A stretch of DNA of 7,108 nucleotides from Cyclobacteriaceae bacterium (GCA_025358195.1 JANYKP010000097.1:1-7108), one strand, 5' to 3'. Counted from the first letter of the stretch, positions 1 to 6,875 are shown. Translations and numbers: made by a program. The notes: generated by a model from the sequence alone, not told the origin.

Positions 1-1946
1 AGGGGAAGCGGGCGAAAGAGTTAGTCATCGCTAACAAAGAGCTGATCTTTCAAAATGAAGAAAAGGGAAAGCGCGCAGCCGAATTAATTATTGCTAACAA
101 AGAACTTGTCTTTCAAAATGAAGAAAAGGAAAAGCGTGCGGCCGAGTTATTTATTGCTAACAAGGAGCTTGTCTTTCAAAATGAGGAGAAGGGAAAAAGG
201 GCAGACGAACTGATTATTGCCAACAGCGAACTTGCTTTTCAAAACGATGAGAAGGAAAAGCGTGCAGCCGAGCTATTTATTGCTAATAAAGAATTGGCTT
301 TTCAAAATGAAGAAAAAGAAAAGCGTGCAGCCGAGCTGATTATTGCAAACACCGAACTGGCTTTTCAAAACGGCGAAAAAGAAAAACGGGCAGCCGAGCT
401 ATTTATTGCCAATAAAGAACTGGCTTTTCAAAACGATGAAAAGGGAAACCGGGCAGAAGAACTAATCATCGCAAACAAAGAACTTGTCTTTCAGAATGGG
501 GAAAAAGAAAAACGTGCAGCGGAGTTAATTATTGCAAATAAGGAACTGGCTTTTCAAAACGATGAAAAGGAGAAACGTGCAGCCGAGTTAATCATTGCCA
601 ACCGGGAGCTTTTAGTCCAAAACGAAGAAAAAGGAAGAGGGGCGGCAAAGTTAATCATCGCGAACAAGGAGTTGGCTTTTCAAAACGAGGAAAAAGAAAA
701 ACGTGCAGCCGAGTTAATCATTGCCAACCAGGAATTGGCTTATCAAAACGAAGAGAAGGGAAAACGTGCAGCCGAGCTACTCGTTGCCAACAAGGAGCTG
801 GCCTTTCAAAACGAAGAGAAGGAAAAGCGGGCAGCCGAGCTGATCTTTCAAAACGAAGAAAAGGAGAAACGAGCGGCTGAGTTGATAATTGCAAACAAGG
901 AACTTATCGTTCAAAACAATGAGAGGGAACGAAAGGCAGCAACGTTAATCATTGCGAACGCGGAACTGGCTTTTCAGAACGATGAAAGGGAAAAACGGGC
1001 AGCCGAATTATTCGTTGCTAACAAGGAATTAGCTTTTCAAAACGAGGAGAAGGGAAAACGGGCAACCGAATTAATCATTGCCAATAATGAATTAGCTTTT
1101 CAAAACGAAGAAAAAGGAAAGCGGGCGGCGGAATTAATTGTTGCAAATGAAGAACTTGCCTTGCAAAATGAAGAGAAAGAAAAACGAGCGGCGGAATTAG
1201 TCATTGCTAACAAGGAACTCGCCTTTCAAAACGAAGAAAAAGAAAAACGCGCAATGGAACTAATCGTCGCCAACAGGGAACTGAAGCAAATTGTTTACGT
1301 TGCGTCACATGATCTTCAGGAGCCGCTTCGTACAGTTTCTAATTATATGCAGGTATTTGAGGAGGATTATGTAGGGATATTGGATGATAATGCACGCAAA
1401 TATCTCCAATCGGTAAGTAAGGCCACAAAAAGAATGAGTACGCGAATCAAAGCGTTGTTGGATTTTTCACTATTGGGCAATGATAAGGAGCTCTCGTATG
1501 TTGATTGCAAAAAAGTCATTGATGATGTGTTGGCTGATCTTGAAACGATGATAAAAAGTTCTGGCGCCATCATTGAAGTGACTGAAATGCCGAGTCTGAA
1601 TGTTTATGATGCGGAGATTCATCAAGTGTTTCAAAATCTTATTACGAATGCAATTAAGTTCCGAAAAAAAGATACGCAACTTGAAATTCAAATCCGCGCG
1701 GAGAAAATTGATGAAAAATGGCGATTTTCAGTAAGTGACAACGGAATAGGAATCGACCCTGTCCATTTTGAACGGGTATTTGATATCTTTCAGCGTTTAC
1801 ACTCCGTGAAAGAGTATGAAGGAAGTGGAATTGGGTTAGCCAATTGCAAAAAAATTGTTCAGATGCATCATGGAGAGATCTGGGTTAAATCAACGCCGGG
1901 ACAAGGAAGCTCATTTTATTTCACGATACCAAATTTAACCGTATGA
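1..1946 (+). CDS. Sensor histidine kinase with giant 21-residue repeat coil (5' end outside window)
   Basis: This is a cytoplasmic-type histidine kinase, which would autophosphorylate and pass the phosphate to a response regulator. The reading frame is open from position 3, so the true start lies upstream. The TTG at 294 sits inside the repeat array and is not a start. Of 647 visible residues, the first 427 are tandem 21-residue repeats and the last 220 are the kinase core. The H-box is ASHDLQEPLR, with the phospho-accepting His codon at 1308-1310. The N-box HQVFQNLITNAIKF is at 1620-1661, the G1 box DNGIGID at 1737-1757 and the G2 box GSGIGL at 1821-1838. All key ATP-binding motifs are present, so the kinase should be active. 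This H-box and G2 style is typical of phytochrome-like and Bacteroidota kinases. No membrane segment or PAS/GAF domain is visible, and any sensor would lie upstream. The stop overlaps the next gene's start by 4 bases, indicating coupled translation with its likely partner. Confidence 0.95.
   Translation, partial: GKRAKELVIANKELIFQNEEKGKRAAELIIANKELVFQNEEKEKRAAELFIANKELVFQNEEKGKRADELIIANSELAFQNDEKEKRAAELFIANKELAFQNEEKEKRAAELIIANTELAFQNGEKEKRAAELFIANKELAFQNDEKGNRAEELIIANKELVFQNGEKEKRAAELIIANKELAFQNDEKEKRAAELIIANRELLVQNEEKGRGAAKLIIANKELAFQNEEKEKRAAELIIANQELAYQNEEKGKRAAELLVANKELAFQNEEKEKRAAELIFQNEEKEKRAAELIIANKELIVQNNERERKAATLIIANAELAFQNDEREKRAAELFVANKELAFQNEEKGKRATELIIANNELAFQNEEKGKRAAELIVANEELALQNEEKEKRAAELVIANKELAFQNEEKEKRAMELIVANRELKQIVYVASHDLQEPLRTVSNYMQVFEEDYVGILDDNARKYLQSVSKATKRMSTRIKALLDFSLLGNDKELSYVDCKKVIDDVLADLETMIKSSGAIIEVTEMPSLNVYDAEIHQVFQNLITNAIKFRKKDTQLEIQIRAEKIDEKWRFSVSDNGIGIDPVHFERVFDIFQRLHSVKEYEGSGIGLANCKKIVQMHHGEIWVKSTPGQGSSFYFTIPNLTV
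3..1283 (+). repeat. In-frame 63-bp tandem repeat array encoding a 21-residue helical repeat
   Basis: There are 20 consecutive copies plus a partial first copy (3-44). Copies 1-12 run 45-800 at exactly 63 bp. Copy 13 (801-842) is only 42 bp, and copies 14-20 (843-1283) return to 63 bp. Each unit is three seven-residue blocks: AFQNEEK, then EKRAAEL, then IIANKEL as consensus. Units are highly charged and Ala/Leu/Ile-containing, with no proline in the array, so a continuous helix or coiled coil is expected. One possible heptad core uses Asn4, Lys7, Ala11, Leu14, Asn18 and Leu21. Protein sequence is conserved while codons differ between copies (the Arg at unit position 10 is variously CGC, CGT, CGG, CGA or AGG), so these are not recent perfect duplications. 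Similar repeats are known as linkers in bacterial signalling proteins. The array continues off the left edge, so total copy number is unknown. Confidence 0.95.
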
Positions 1947-2353
1947 ATAAAAGCTTAGAATGTATTATGCTGGTTGATGACGACGATGATGATAATTTTT
2001 TTCACGAAAGAGAGATTAAAAAAGTAGATTCAGTAATTATTGTTATCAAGAAGAGCTCAGGAAAGGAAGCACTAGCATATTTAAAATCAAAGAAGGATAA
2101 TATAGGCCCGCATCCTGACTTGATTTTTTTGGATATTAACATGCCCGGCATGAATGGGTTGGAGTTTCTGGAGGAATACTACCAGCTTGATAAAGAACTG
2201 CAAAGCCATGCAATCGTTATAATGCTCACAAATTCTCAGAACCCTAATGACGTAACGAGAGCAAAGACGTTTGGTTTTGTTCATGAATATATGAAAAAGC
2301 CACTGACGAAGGAACTGCTGCTGGATATCATGGCCCGGTATTTTCAGGAATAA
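1943..2353 (+). CDS. Single-domain response regulator (CheY-like receiver), first of pair
   Basis: The 136-residue protein is one receiver domain with no DNA-binding or enzymatic output domain. It probably takes phosphate from the kinase encoded just upstream and acts by protein-protein contact or as a phosphorelay intermediate. Receiver landmarks are visible: an acidic cluster of six consecutive Asp (residues 12-17) supplying the Mg2+-binding pair, the phospho-acceptor Asp64 in LIFLDINMP, the switch Thr96 in IVIMLTNS, and Lys119 before Pro120 in KKPLT. The ATG overlaps the kinase stop (ATGA, 1943-1946) and no Shine-Dalgarno sequence is visible, so translation is probably coupled to the kinase. 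The six-Asp run is longer than the usual two or three acidic residues, although several Bacteroidota regulators of this type have LVDDDxDD-like starts. The downstream partner is not shown by sequence and could be a hybrid kinase or phosphotransfer protein elsewhere. Confidence 0.93.
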   Translation: MNKSLECIMLVDDDDDDNFFHEREIKKVDSVIIVIKKSSGKEALAYLKSKKDNIGPHPDLIFLDINMPGMNGLEFLEEYYQLDKELQSHAIVIMLTNSQNPNDVTRAKTFGFVHEYMKKPLTKELLLDIMARYFQE

Positions 2354-2456
2354 CAGTAGTGAGGGTTGGTCAAGTGGCTGCGGTCAGTGCCGGACTTTCA
2401 AATTAAAAAAGATTATTCGTGGACGGAAAATTTGGGTTGAATCCAGATTTCAAGGT
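2354..2456 (+). other. Gap between the two response regulator genes
   Basis: These 103 bases separate the two receiver genes. No hairpin terminator is visible, so the second regulator may be transcribed with the kinase and first regulator. An own promoter cannot be excluded, but I see no convincing Bacteroidota promoter (TTTG and TAnnTTTG elements). The stretch loosely resembles a class II tRNA (D-arm-like part near 2366-2390, T-arm-like part near 2430-2448), but the arms do not pair properly, so I do not call it a tRNA. Confidence 0.5.
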
Positions 2457-2867
2457 ATGAGCAAAAATGTAATGCACATCTTGCTGGTGGATGACGACGC
2501 TGATTTTAATCAATTCCATAAGCATGAGATTAGAAAGGTGAGCGTGCCGAGTGTGGTCCTGACGAAGAATACTGCGATCGAAGCATTAGAATATTTAAAA
2601 TCAAGGGAGGGTGAGAAGGATCCAATTCCTGACCTAATTTTTCTGGATATTAACATGCCCTTAATGAATGGTTGGGAATTTCTTCACGAATACAGCTTGC
2701 TGGATATTCGTCTAAGAGGTAAGACTATAATTATTGTACTCACCGCTTCTAATAATCCCAGGGATGTTGCAAGATCAAGAACATTGGATTCTGTTTCGGA
2801 TTGTTTAACGAAACCGCTGACGAAAGAAAAAATGGAAGCTATTATTAACAAATACTTTAAAGAGTAA
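2457..2867 (+). CDS. Single-domain response regulator (CheY-like receiver), second of pair
   Basis: This is a second 136-residue stand-alone receiver. It aligns with the preceding regulator from first to last residue without a gap, with about 70 identical positions by hand count (roughly half), so the pair arose by tandem duplication. Landmarks fall at the same numbers: acidic residues Asp12-Asp14, phospho-acceptor Asp64 in LIFLDINMP, Thr96 in VLTAS, and Lys119-Pro120 in TKPLT. The shared length supports the ATG at 2457. An in-frame ATG at 2472 would cut into the first beta strand. An AAGG lies at 2453-2456, too close to the start for a normal ribosome binding site. It lacks the six-Asp run of its sister. 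There is no output domain, so it may be a second target or a phosphate sink for the same kinase, or may answer to another kinase. That assignment is inference. Confidence 0.93.
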   Translation: MSKNVMHILLVDDDADFNQFHKHEIRKVSVPSVVLTKNTAIEALEYLKSREGEKDPIPDLIFLDINMPLMNGWEFLHEYSLLDIRLRGKTIIIVLTASNNPRDVARSRTLDSVSDCLTKPLTKEKMEAIINKYFKE

Positions 2868-2971
2868 TTCACGTCAACTCTTTCAAAAACTCCTGCTATA
2901 GAACTCCTTTTGATGTTAAAATCGTAAATGCAAAGAAATCTAAAGGGACTTAGGGACTTCGCTGAATGAAA
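2868..2971. other. Convergent intergenic spacer before the shared terminator
   Basis: No gene is supported in this stretch. The only regularity I see is an exact 8-bp tandem duplication, AGGGACTT at 2944-2951 and again at 2952-2959, just before the terminator hairpin. Its meaning is unknown and it may be chance. Confidence 0.5.
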
Positions 2972-3011
2972 AGGAGGCTGTCTAATTTTCGTAGACAGCC
3001 TCCTATTTTTT
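2972..3011. terminator. Strong, probably bidirectional intrinsic terminator between convergent genes
   Basis: A perfect 13-bp inverted repeat has its left arm AGGAGGCTGTCTA at 2972-2984 and its right arm at 2992-3004, with a 7-base loop. On the plus strand it is followed by A then six T (3006-3011), ending the kinase-regulator transcript. On the minus strand the arm is followed by a short T run (complement of the A residues at 2969-2972), so it can also end the OmpA-family transcript whose stop is at 3035. One element placed between two converging operons fits a shared terminator. Confidence 0.9.
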
Positions 3012-3034
3012 AGTACCTGGCGTGAATAGGTAAC

Positions 3035-5077
3035 TTATTTGTGTGGAATAATATCTATAACGACGGTGCGGTTGTAAAAGCGTTCCTCCGGAAAGTTATT
3101 TTCAAACGGTGTTGCGTTTTGGTCCTCGCCGAACCCGAGCACCACGAACGTAACATCGCTTCTGCCGGCCTTCGACAGGGCTTTTTCAATAATTTCCTGG
3201 ACCTCGTTGGCCCGAGCCAATGACAATTTCTGGTTATGGACTTCCTCTCCTATAGTATCGGTATGTCCATGTATAATAACTGTCCCATCTTTAGGAATCT
3301 TCGGTGTAACAATATCCGTAAGGTACTTCTCGTACATCGAGATGGCCTTCGATTTATTGAATTCAAAAAGAACACTGAACCTCATCCCTTCCTCGTCTTT
3401 AGGCGGGGTCCAGAGCACCATGTGCACGGAAGTCTCCTGCTTTACTGTCTTGCCACTTTTTGTCTTTCCGATCATGGTCACCTTATAATCGCCTTCGGGC
3501 CGGGTACCCAAAATTGATTTTCCGGGTACACTCACCTTCTCCCTGGTGTATGGTCCAAAATACTGCACTTCTCCATTTTCATTCCTGGTTTCAACTGACC
3601 ACGAGGTGAATGCTTCTTTTGAGCCTGCTGTATTGAAAGTGACATAGCTGTCGAGCGGCGCTTCTTGTACGGCAGTGATTTCCACCGGTTTGAGAGGCGC
3701 GCCAGGACCGCTTTGGAACTCCATCAGTAAGGAGGGCGCATTACTCTCGATCGACACTCTTCGGTCTCCCTCACGAAGGAGGTCAAGCTCCTGGGTGCCA
3801 CCGGGCTGTTCGGATGGGATTTTGGGCTTATTCCTTCCTTCGATACTAATCCTCGAAGCCGCAATTCCAAAGACACTTGTTAGGTAGTTTCGGACCGATT
3901 CCGCCATTGCCTTACCATCTTCGGGACCTTTCTCTGACGAGCCGACCAAAGTGATGGTGGACGAAGGCTCTTTTCCCATTCGGTCACCCAGGATGTTTAA
4001 CACATTATAATAGACAATCATTTCCCGCGATGAACGACCTGACAGTTTTTTGGGTGCGAACACTTCCAGTTGGTCTTCTTTGAAATCTTTCACCTGGTCT
4101 TTCGTGATCAGCACATAACGGTCCGGTATCTCCGTGGATCCTTTGTTAAAAAAAATGTAGTTACGAAGGGGGAACGTTTCCCGTACCCTGCGCTCGACGG
4201 GTACGTTCTTTGGAGAGGTAACAGAAAAGCTGGTCAATGGATCAACTACGGCAATTGCGGCAGTTGATGAAATTAATTTTCCCCGTCCAAACTTAAGTGC
4301 TGCGCCTATTCTCAGCGTAGTCACGGTCCAGGTCTCAATTGAACGTGGCGACTGACCGATGTAAGGCTGAAAAGAAACGAAAGGTGATAGTACAGTTTGT
4401 CGCTGTTTGTTTTCGGACGAGAGCGGAATATCGTACCCTGCACCGATCTGCATCGAGATAATAGCTGGATACACCTTGCTCAAATCCCCTTTTATTTCCG
4501 GGTTGGGCGCCTCTGGTGCGAAATCGAGACTGCTCGTTTGTTTGTAGGTGAATGATTTTGCCACATTGAATGCGAAGCGCGGGCCGGCAAACAGATAAAA
4601 ATTTGATTTGAATGGGGCGAAGCGCAGGCTCGGCTCTACGGTAATGTAGTGGAGGTTGGTGGATAAGTCTGACCGGCAGTTACAAGGGGTCCTTACATTT
4701 TCGAACTCACCATTGCGGCCGTCATATCCTGCCTGCAGCATGACACCCAATCTTGAATCAGGACGACGGAACTCCACAAGGGGAGCAAGATAGAGGCCCA
4801 GACCACCGCCACGATTAAAGGCCGTGGGGACAGTTAAATCTGAATTCAATTCTTGCGTCGTGCCGCGATAAAAATTAAAGTTTCCACCAGCGGCTATGCC
4901 AACCCACCAGGTTGGCTTCGTGTACTGTGCCGCCTTCACCGGCGAAGCATCCTGCGCCTGAAGGGATAACTGATTACCTATCAAGACGAAAGCAATTATG
5001 ATAAGACTTTTAACGGTCCTGCTAGAAGGTGACTGCATCGTGCGCAATCCCTTTTCAAAATTAGTTTTAAGTTTCAT
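3035..5077 (-). CDS. OmpA-family outer membrane protein: beta-barrel plus two OmpA-like domains
   Basis: This 680-residue protein is probably an outer-membrane protein that also grips peptidoglycan. A signal peptide (hydrophobic core SLIIIAFVLIG near residues 24-34, ending around LQAQ) precedes a beta-barrel-like region at about 56-266, with alternating aromatic strands such as WWVGIAAGGNFNFY and YLFAGPRFAF. Residues about 305-445 look like a degenerate OmpA-like domain. Residues about 455-555 look like an Ig-type beta domain. The C-terminal OmpA domain (about 565-680) keeps GHTDTIG (Asp607) and LSLARANEV (Arg622), the Asp and Arg that bind diaminopimelate in the family, plus GFGE and NRTVVI. 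The start may instead be Met14 (5038), which has a shorter signal peptide and AAGGGA at 5053-5048, 9 bases upstream. The gene begins 12 bases after the ice-binding lipoprotein stop, so the two are very likely co-transcribed. A CxC pair (Cys132, Cys134) lies in a predicted loop. Confidence 0.9.
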   Translation of the reverse strand: MKLKTNFEKGLRTMQSPSSRTVKSLIIIAFVLIGNQLSLQAQDASPVKAAQYTKPTWWVGIAAGGNFNFYRGTTQELNSDLTVPTAFNRGGGLGLYLAPLVEFRRPDSRLGVMLQAGYDGRNGEFENVRTPCNCRSDLSTNLHYITVEPSLRFAPFKSNFYLFAGPRFAFNVAKSFTYKQTSSLDFAPEAPNPEIKGDLSKVYPAIISMQIGAGYDIPLSSENKQRQTVLSPFVSFQPYIGQSPRSIETWTVTTLRIGAALKFGRGKLISSTAAIAVVDPLTSFSVTSPKNVPVERRVRETFPLRNYIFFNKGSTEIPDRYVLITKDQVKDFKEDQLEVFAPKKLSGRSSREMIVYYNVLNILGDRMGKEPSSTITLVGSSEKGPEDGKAMAESVRNYLTSVFGIAASRISIEGRNKPKIPSEQPGGTQELDLLREGDRRVSIESNAPSLLMEFQSGPGAPLKPVEITAVQEAPLDSYVTFNTAGSKEAFTSWSVETRNENGEVQYFGPYTREKVSVPGKSILGTRPEGDYKVTMIGKTKSGKTVKQETSVHMVLWTPPKDEEGMRFSVLFEFNKSKAISMYEKYLTDIVTPKIPKDGTVIIHGHTDTIGEEVHNQKLSLARANEVQEIIEKALSKAGRSDVTFVVLGFGEDQNATPFENNFPEERFYNRTVVIDIIPHK

Positions 5078-5089
5078 AATTCTTATGAT

Positions 5090-6838
5090 CTAAGGCTTAT
5101 TGATGATGTTGGTATTCGTCATAACTACAGAACCATTTCTGGCAAGCATTCTGCCGATTGCTTGTGCACCTGAATTCATCGTTATGGATGAAAAGGTCAA
5201 TACGTTTCCTTGAAATGAAGTATAGTCTCCAATGGTCGCTGAAGCGCCAACCTGCCAATACACGTTTTTAGCCTGAGCTCCTCCGGCAAGGATAACATTG
5301 CCACCAGAGGAAGACGGAAACGGGCCTGTGCCAATGCTGGTAAAGGAGGATCCAATCTGGAAAATCCATACAGCGTTTGCATCGCCTTGGGCATCAAGAG
5401 TAAGATTTCCATTCTGGAGCAACATGGTGGATGCTGATGTCCAAATACCCGGGGCAAGTGTTTTGCCACCCAAATCGGCGGGCGCTACGGCGGGTGCCGG
5501 AGTGGTTGCTCCTGCAGCAAAATTATATGCGGCGGTCAAGTCATTTTGGGCTTGTAGCAGCATGGCTGCGACGCCCGGAGGAGCAATATCATCGGCGGCA
5601 AAGATCGATCCATTCACCACGATGGCAGGAGGGAATCCGGTAACCGAAGAACGGGCGCCAGGGTATATCCCAACGTCCAAATTATTAATTACACTAAAGC
5701 CTGCGTTGTTACTGACTCCTACACCGGCGATAATTCCGAAACGGGCAACCGATTTAAGATCAACTCCTTGTGGTCCTAAACTCGGGTTGGTATTAAAGTT
5801 CCACACATAGTCATTTGCTAGTGAAGTGCCGGCAGGGTTTTTGGCCCCGCTTGTAATCGTTGCCTTATAGGTGGTGCCTGATAAGAGATTACTTGTGGGT
5901 GTAAATGTTGCGGTCGTGCCAGCGTAGTTCACGGTGCCTGCAACTAAAGTCGTTCCATTCATCAATGTAAAAGTTGAAGAAGAGATGGTTGTTGGATTCA
6001 TCGCTTCGCTGAACGTCGCGCTGATTACTTTGTTGAGTGCTACGCCCGTGGCCAGATTTGCAGGATCAGTTGTATTCACTTTTGGAGCAGAAATAGTTCC
6101 AGTAGTAAACGTCCACACAAAGTTATTCGCCAAAGTTGTACCTGGTACATTCTTGGCAGCGGTAGTAATTGTTGCGGTATAAACGGTGTTGCCGGCAAGG
6201 GCGGCGGAAGGTGTAAAATATGCTGTTGTACCGGTGTAGGAAACTGTTCCTGCGATCGATGTTGTTCCTTGCATCAATGTAAAAGATGCTGAAGTAAGGG
6301 TCGAGGGATTCATTGGCTCACTAAATGTTGCAGTAACTTGCTTATTTAGAAATACGCCCGTTGAATTGTTTGCAGGGTCAGTAGATATTACAGAGGGCGA
6401 TAAGGTCGTGCCAGAACGAAAGGTCCACACATAATCGGCTTGCAGGGCGTTCCCGTTTTGATCTTTAACCGATGATGCAACCGTAGCGGTAAAGGTGGCA
6501 TTGGACGTGAGGTTGGCAGTAGGCTTAAAACTCATGGTAGCGGTTGCTCCATCGTATGACAATACTCCTGAGACGAGGCCAAGACCTCTACCCCCGCTCG
6601 CCGATCCTTGTAAGGAAAACGCTGCCGGAGTGATCGTTGCCGGATTCATCGCTTCACTAAAAACTACTGTAATAGTCTTGTCGAGGGGTACACCCGTAGC
6701 GAGATTTGCGGGGTCGGTTGATAGTACAACCGGGCAAACGCCAACTATTCCGACCTTCTCATCTTTGCAGCCGCCCATAAATGCGAGCAATAAAGCTGTG
6801 ATTGCGGGAACCCACAATCCTTTTCTGTTTGTTTTCAT
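5090..6838 (-). CDS. Lipoprotein with three SbsA-like Ig domains and a DUF3494 ice-binding domain
   Basis: This 582-residue protein is probably a surface lipoprotein with an ice-binding or adhesive beta-solenoid tip. The N-terminus is a lipoprotein signal with a lipobox ending MGGC, acylated at Cys24. The next residues, KDEK, fit the lysine-acid-acid export signal described for surface lipoproteins of Bacteroidota. Three Ig-like domains of the SbsA/Big_5 type follow at about 36-143, 148-247 and 251-350, each with TDPAN..TGV, a TFSE(A/P)MNP motif and a closing (V)W(T/N)F. Residues 360-580 match DUF3494: GFPPA, an Ala-rich helix ending LTAAYNFAAG, LGGKTLAPGIW, NLTLDAQGDANAVWIFQIGS, NVYWQVGASATIG and GRMLARNGSVVM. 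DUF3494 proteins include experimentally proven antifreeze proteins, but many members are untested, so ice binding is a family inference. A terminator lies upstream, so it probably has its own promoter, and the OmpA-family gene follows after 12 bases. Confidence 0.93.
   Translation of the reverse strand: MKTNRKGLWVPAITALLLAFMGGCKDEKVGIVGVCPVVLSTDPANLATGVPLDKTITVVFSEAMNPATITPAAFSLQGSASGGRGLGLVSGVLSYDGATATMSFKPTANLTSNATFTATVASSVKDQNGNALQADYVWTFRSGTTLSPSVISTDPANNSTGVFLNKQVTATFSEPMNPSTLTSASFTLMQGTTSIAGTVSYTGTTAYFTPSAALAGNTVYTATITTAAKNVPGTTLANNFVWTFTTGTISAPKVNTTDPANLATGVALNKVISATFSEAMNPTTISSSTFTLMNGTTLVAGTVNYAGTTATFTPTSNLLSGTTYKATITSGAKNPAGTSLANDYVWNFNTNPSLGPQGVDLKSVARFGIIAGVGVSNNAGFSVINNLDVGIYPGARSSVTGFPPAIVVNGSIFAADDIAPPGVAAMLLQAQNDLTAAYNFAAGATTPAPAVAPADLGGKTLAPGIWTSASTMLLQNGNLTLDAQGDANAVWIFQIGSSFTSIGTGPFPSSSGGNVILAGGAQAKNVYWQVGASATIGDYTSFQGNVLTFSSITMNSGAQAIGRMLARNGSVVMTNTNIINKP
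5789..6733 (-). repeat. Three tandem Ig-like (SbsA/Big_5 type) domain-coding repeats
   Basis: Three units of roughly 300 bp encode successive Ig-like domains of the lipoprotein, at about 6410-6733, 6098-6397 and 5789-6088. The first is the most divergent and carries a Gly/Ser-rich insertion (SASGGRGLGL). The second and third are close to each other in protein sequence (FTLM.GTT, GTV.Y.GTTA.FTP, AKN..GT.LAN). They probably act as a stalk that spaces the DUF3494 domain from the membrane. Confidence 0.85.
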
Positions 6839-6875
6839 AGTTCTGGATTAATGTGTTATCATTTTAAGCTTATTG
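6839..6875 (-). promoter_or_regulatory. Leader of the ice-binding lipoprotein gene (probable promoter location)
   Basis: This short AT-rich stretch lies between the upstream terminator's T tract and the ATG at 6838. If the terminator works, the promoter must sit here or inside the terminator region, or expression depends on read-through. I see no clear match to Bacteroidota promoter elements and no Shine-Dalgarno sequence, so this is placement by context only. Confidence 0.3.

Noticed and set aside
294..296. TTG as the start codon of the histidine kinase
   Set aside because: The same frame is open from position 3 with identical repeat units, so the TTG is an internal Leu codon and the start is outside the window.
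3..1283. CRISPR-like array
   Set aside because: The regular 63-bp periodicity is fully explained by an in-frame protein repeat. There are no constant repeats separated by unrelated spacers.
2362..2456. tRNA-like (Ser/Leu type) sequence between the two response regulators
   Set aside because: Parts resemble D-arm and T-arm sequences (GGTCAAGTGGC and GGTTGAATCC), but the T-loop lacks one base of the consensus, the anticodon stem does not pair and I find no acceptor stem. A covariance search would settle it, and a high score would revive the idea.
2944..2959. Target-site-like 8-bp direct repeat (AGGGACTT twice)
   Set aside because: The two copies are adjacent with no element between them, and no transposase or inverted ends are nearby.
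5298..5810. 170-residue reading frame on the plus strand opposite the ice-binding gene
   Set aside because: It is antisense to the strongly supported DUF3494 domain, shows no recognisable family and has no promoter or ribosome binding site. It is a shadow of the real gene.
1943..6838. Kinase cassette as the regulator of the ice-binding operon
   Set aside because: The gene blocks converge on a shared terminator, the receivers have no DNA-binding domain, and no shared control site is visible. Proximity alone is not enough.
6495..6851. 118-residue and similar plus-strand frames opposite the Ig-like domains
   Set aside because: Their repetitive sequences (such as TPVARFAGSV) simply mirror the repeated Ig-domain coding on the minus strand.
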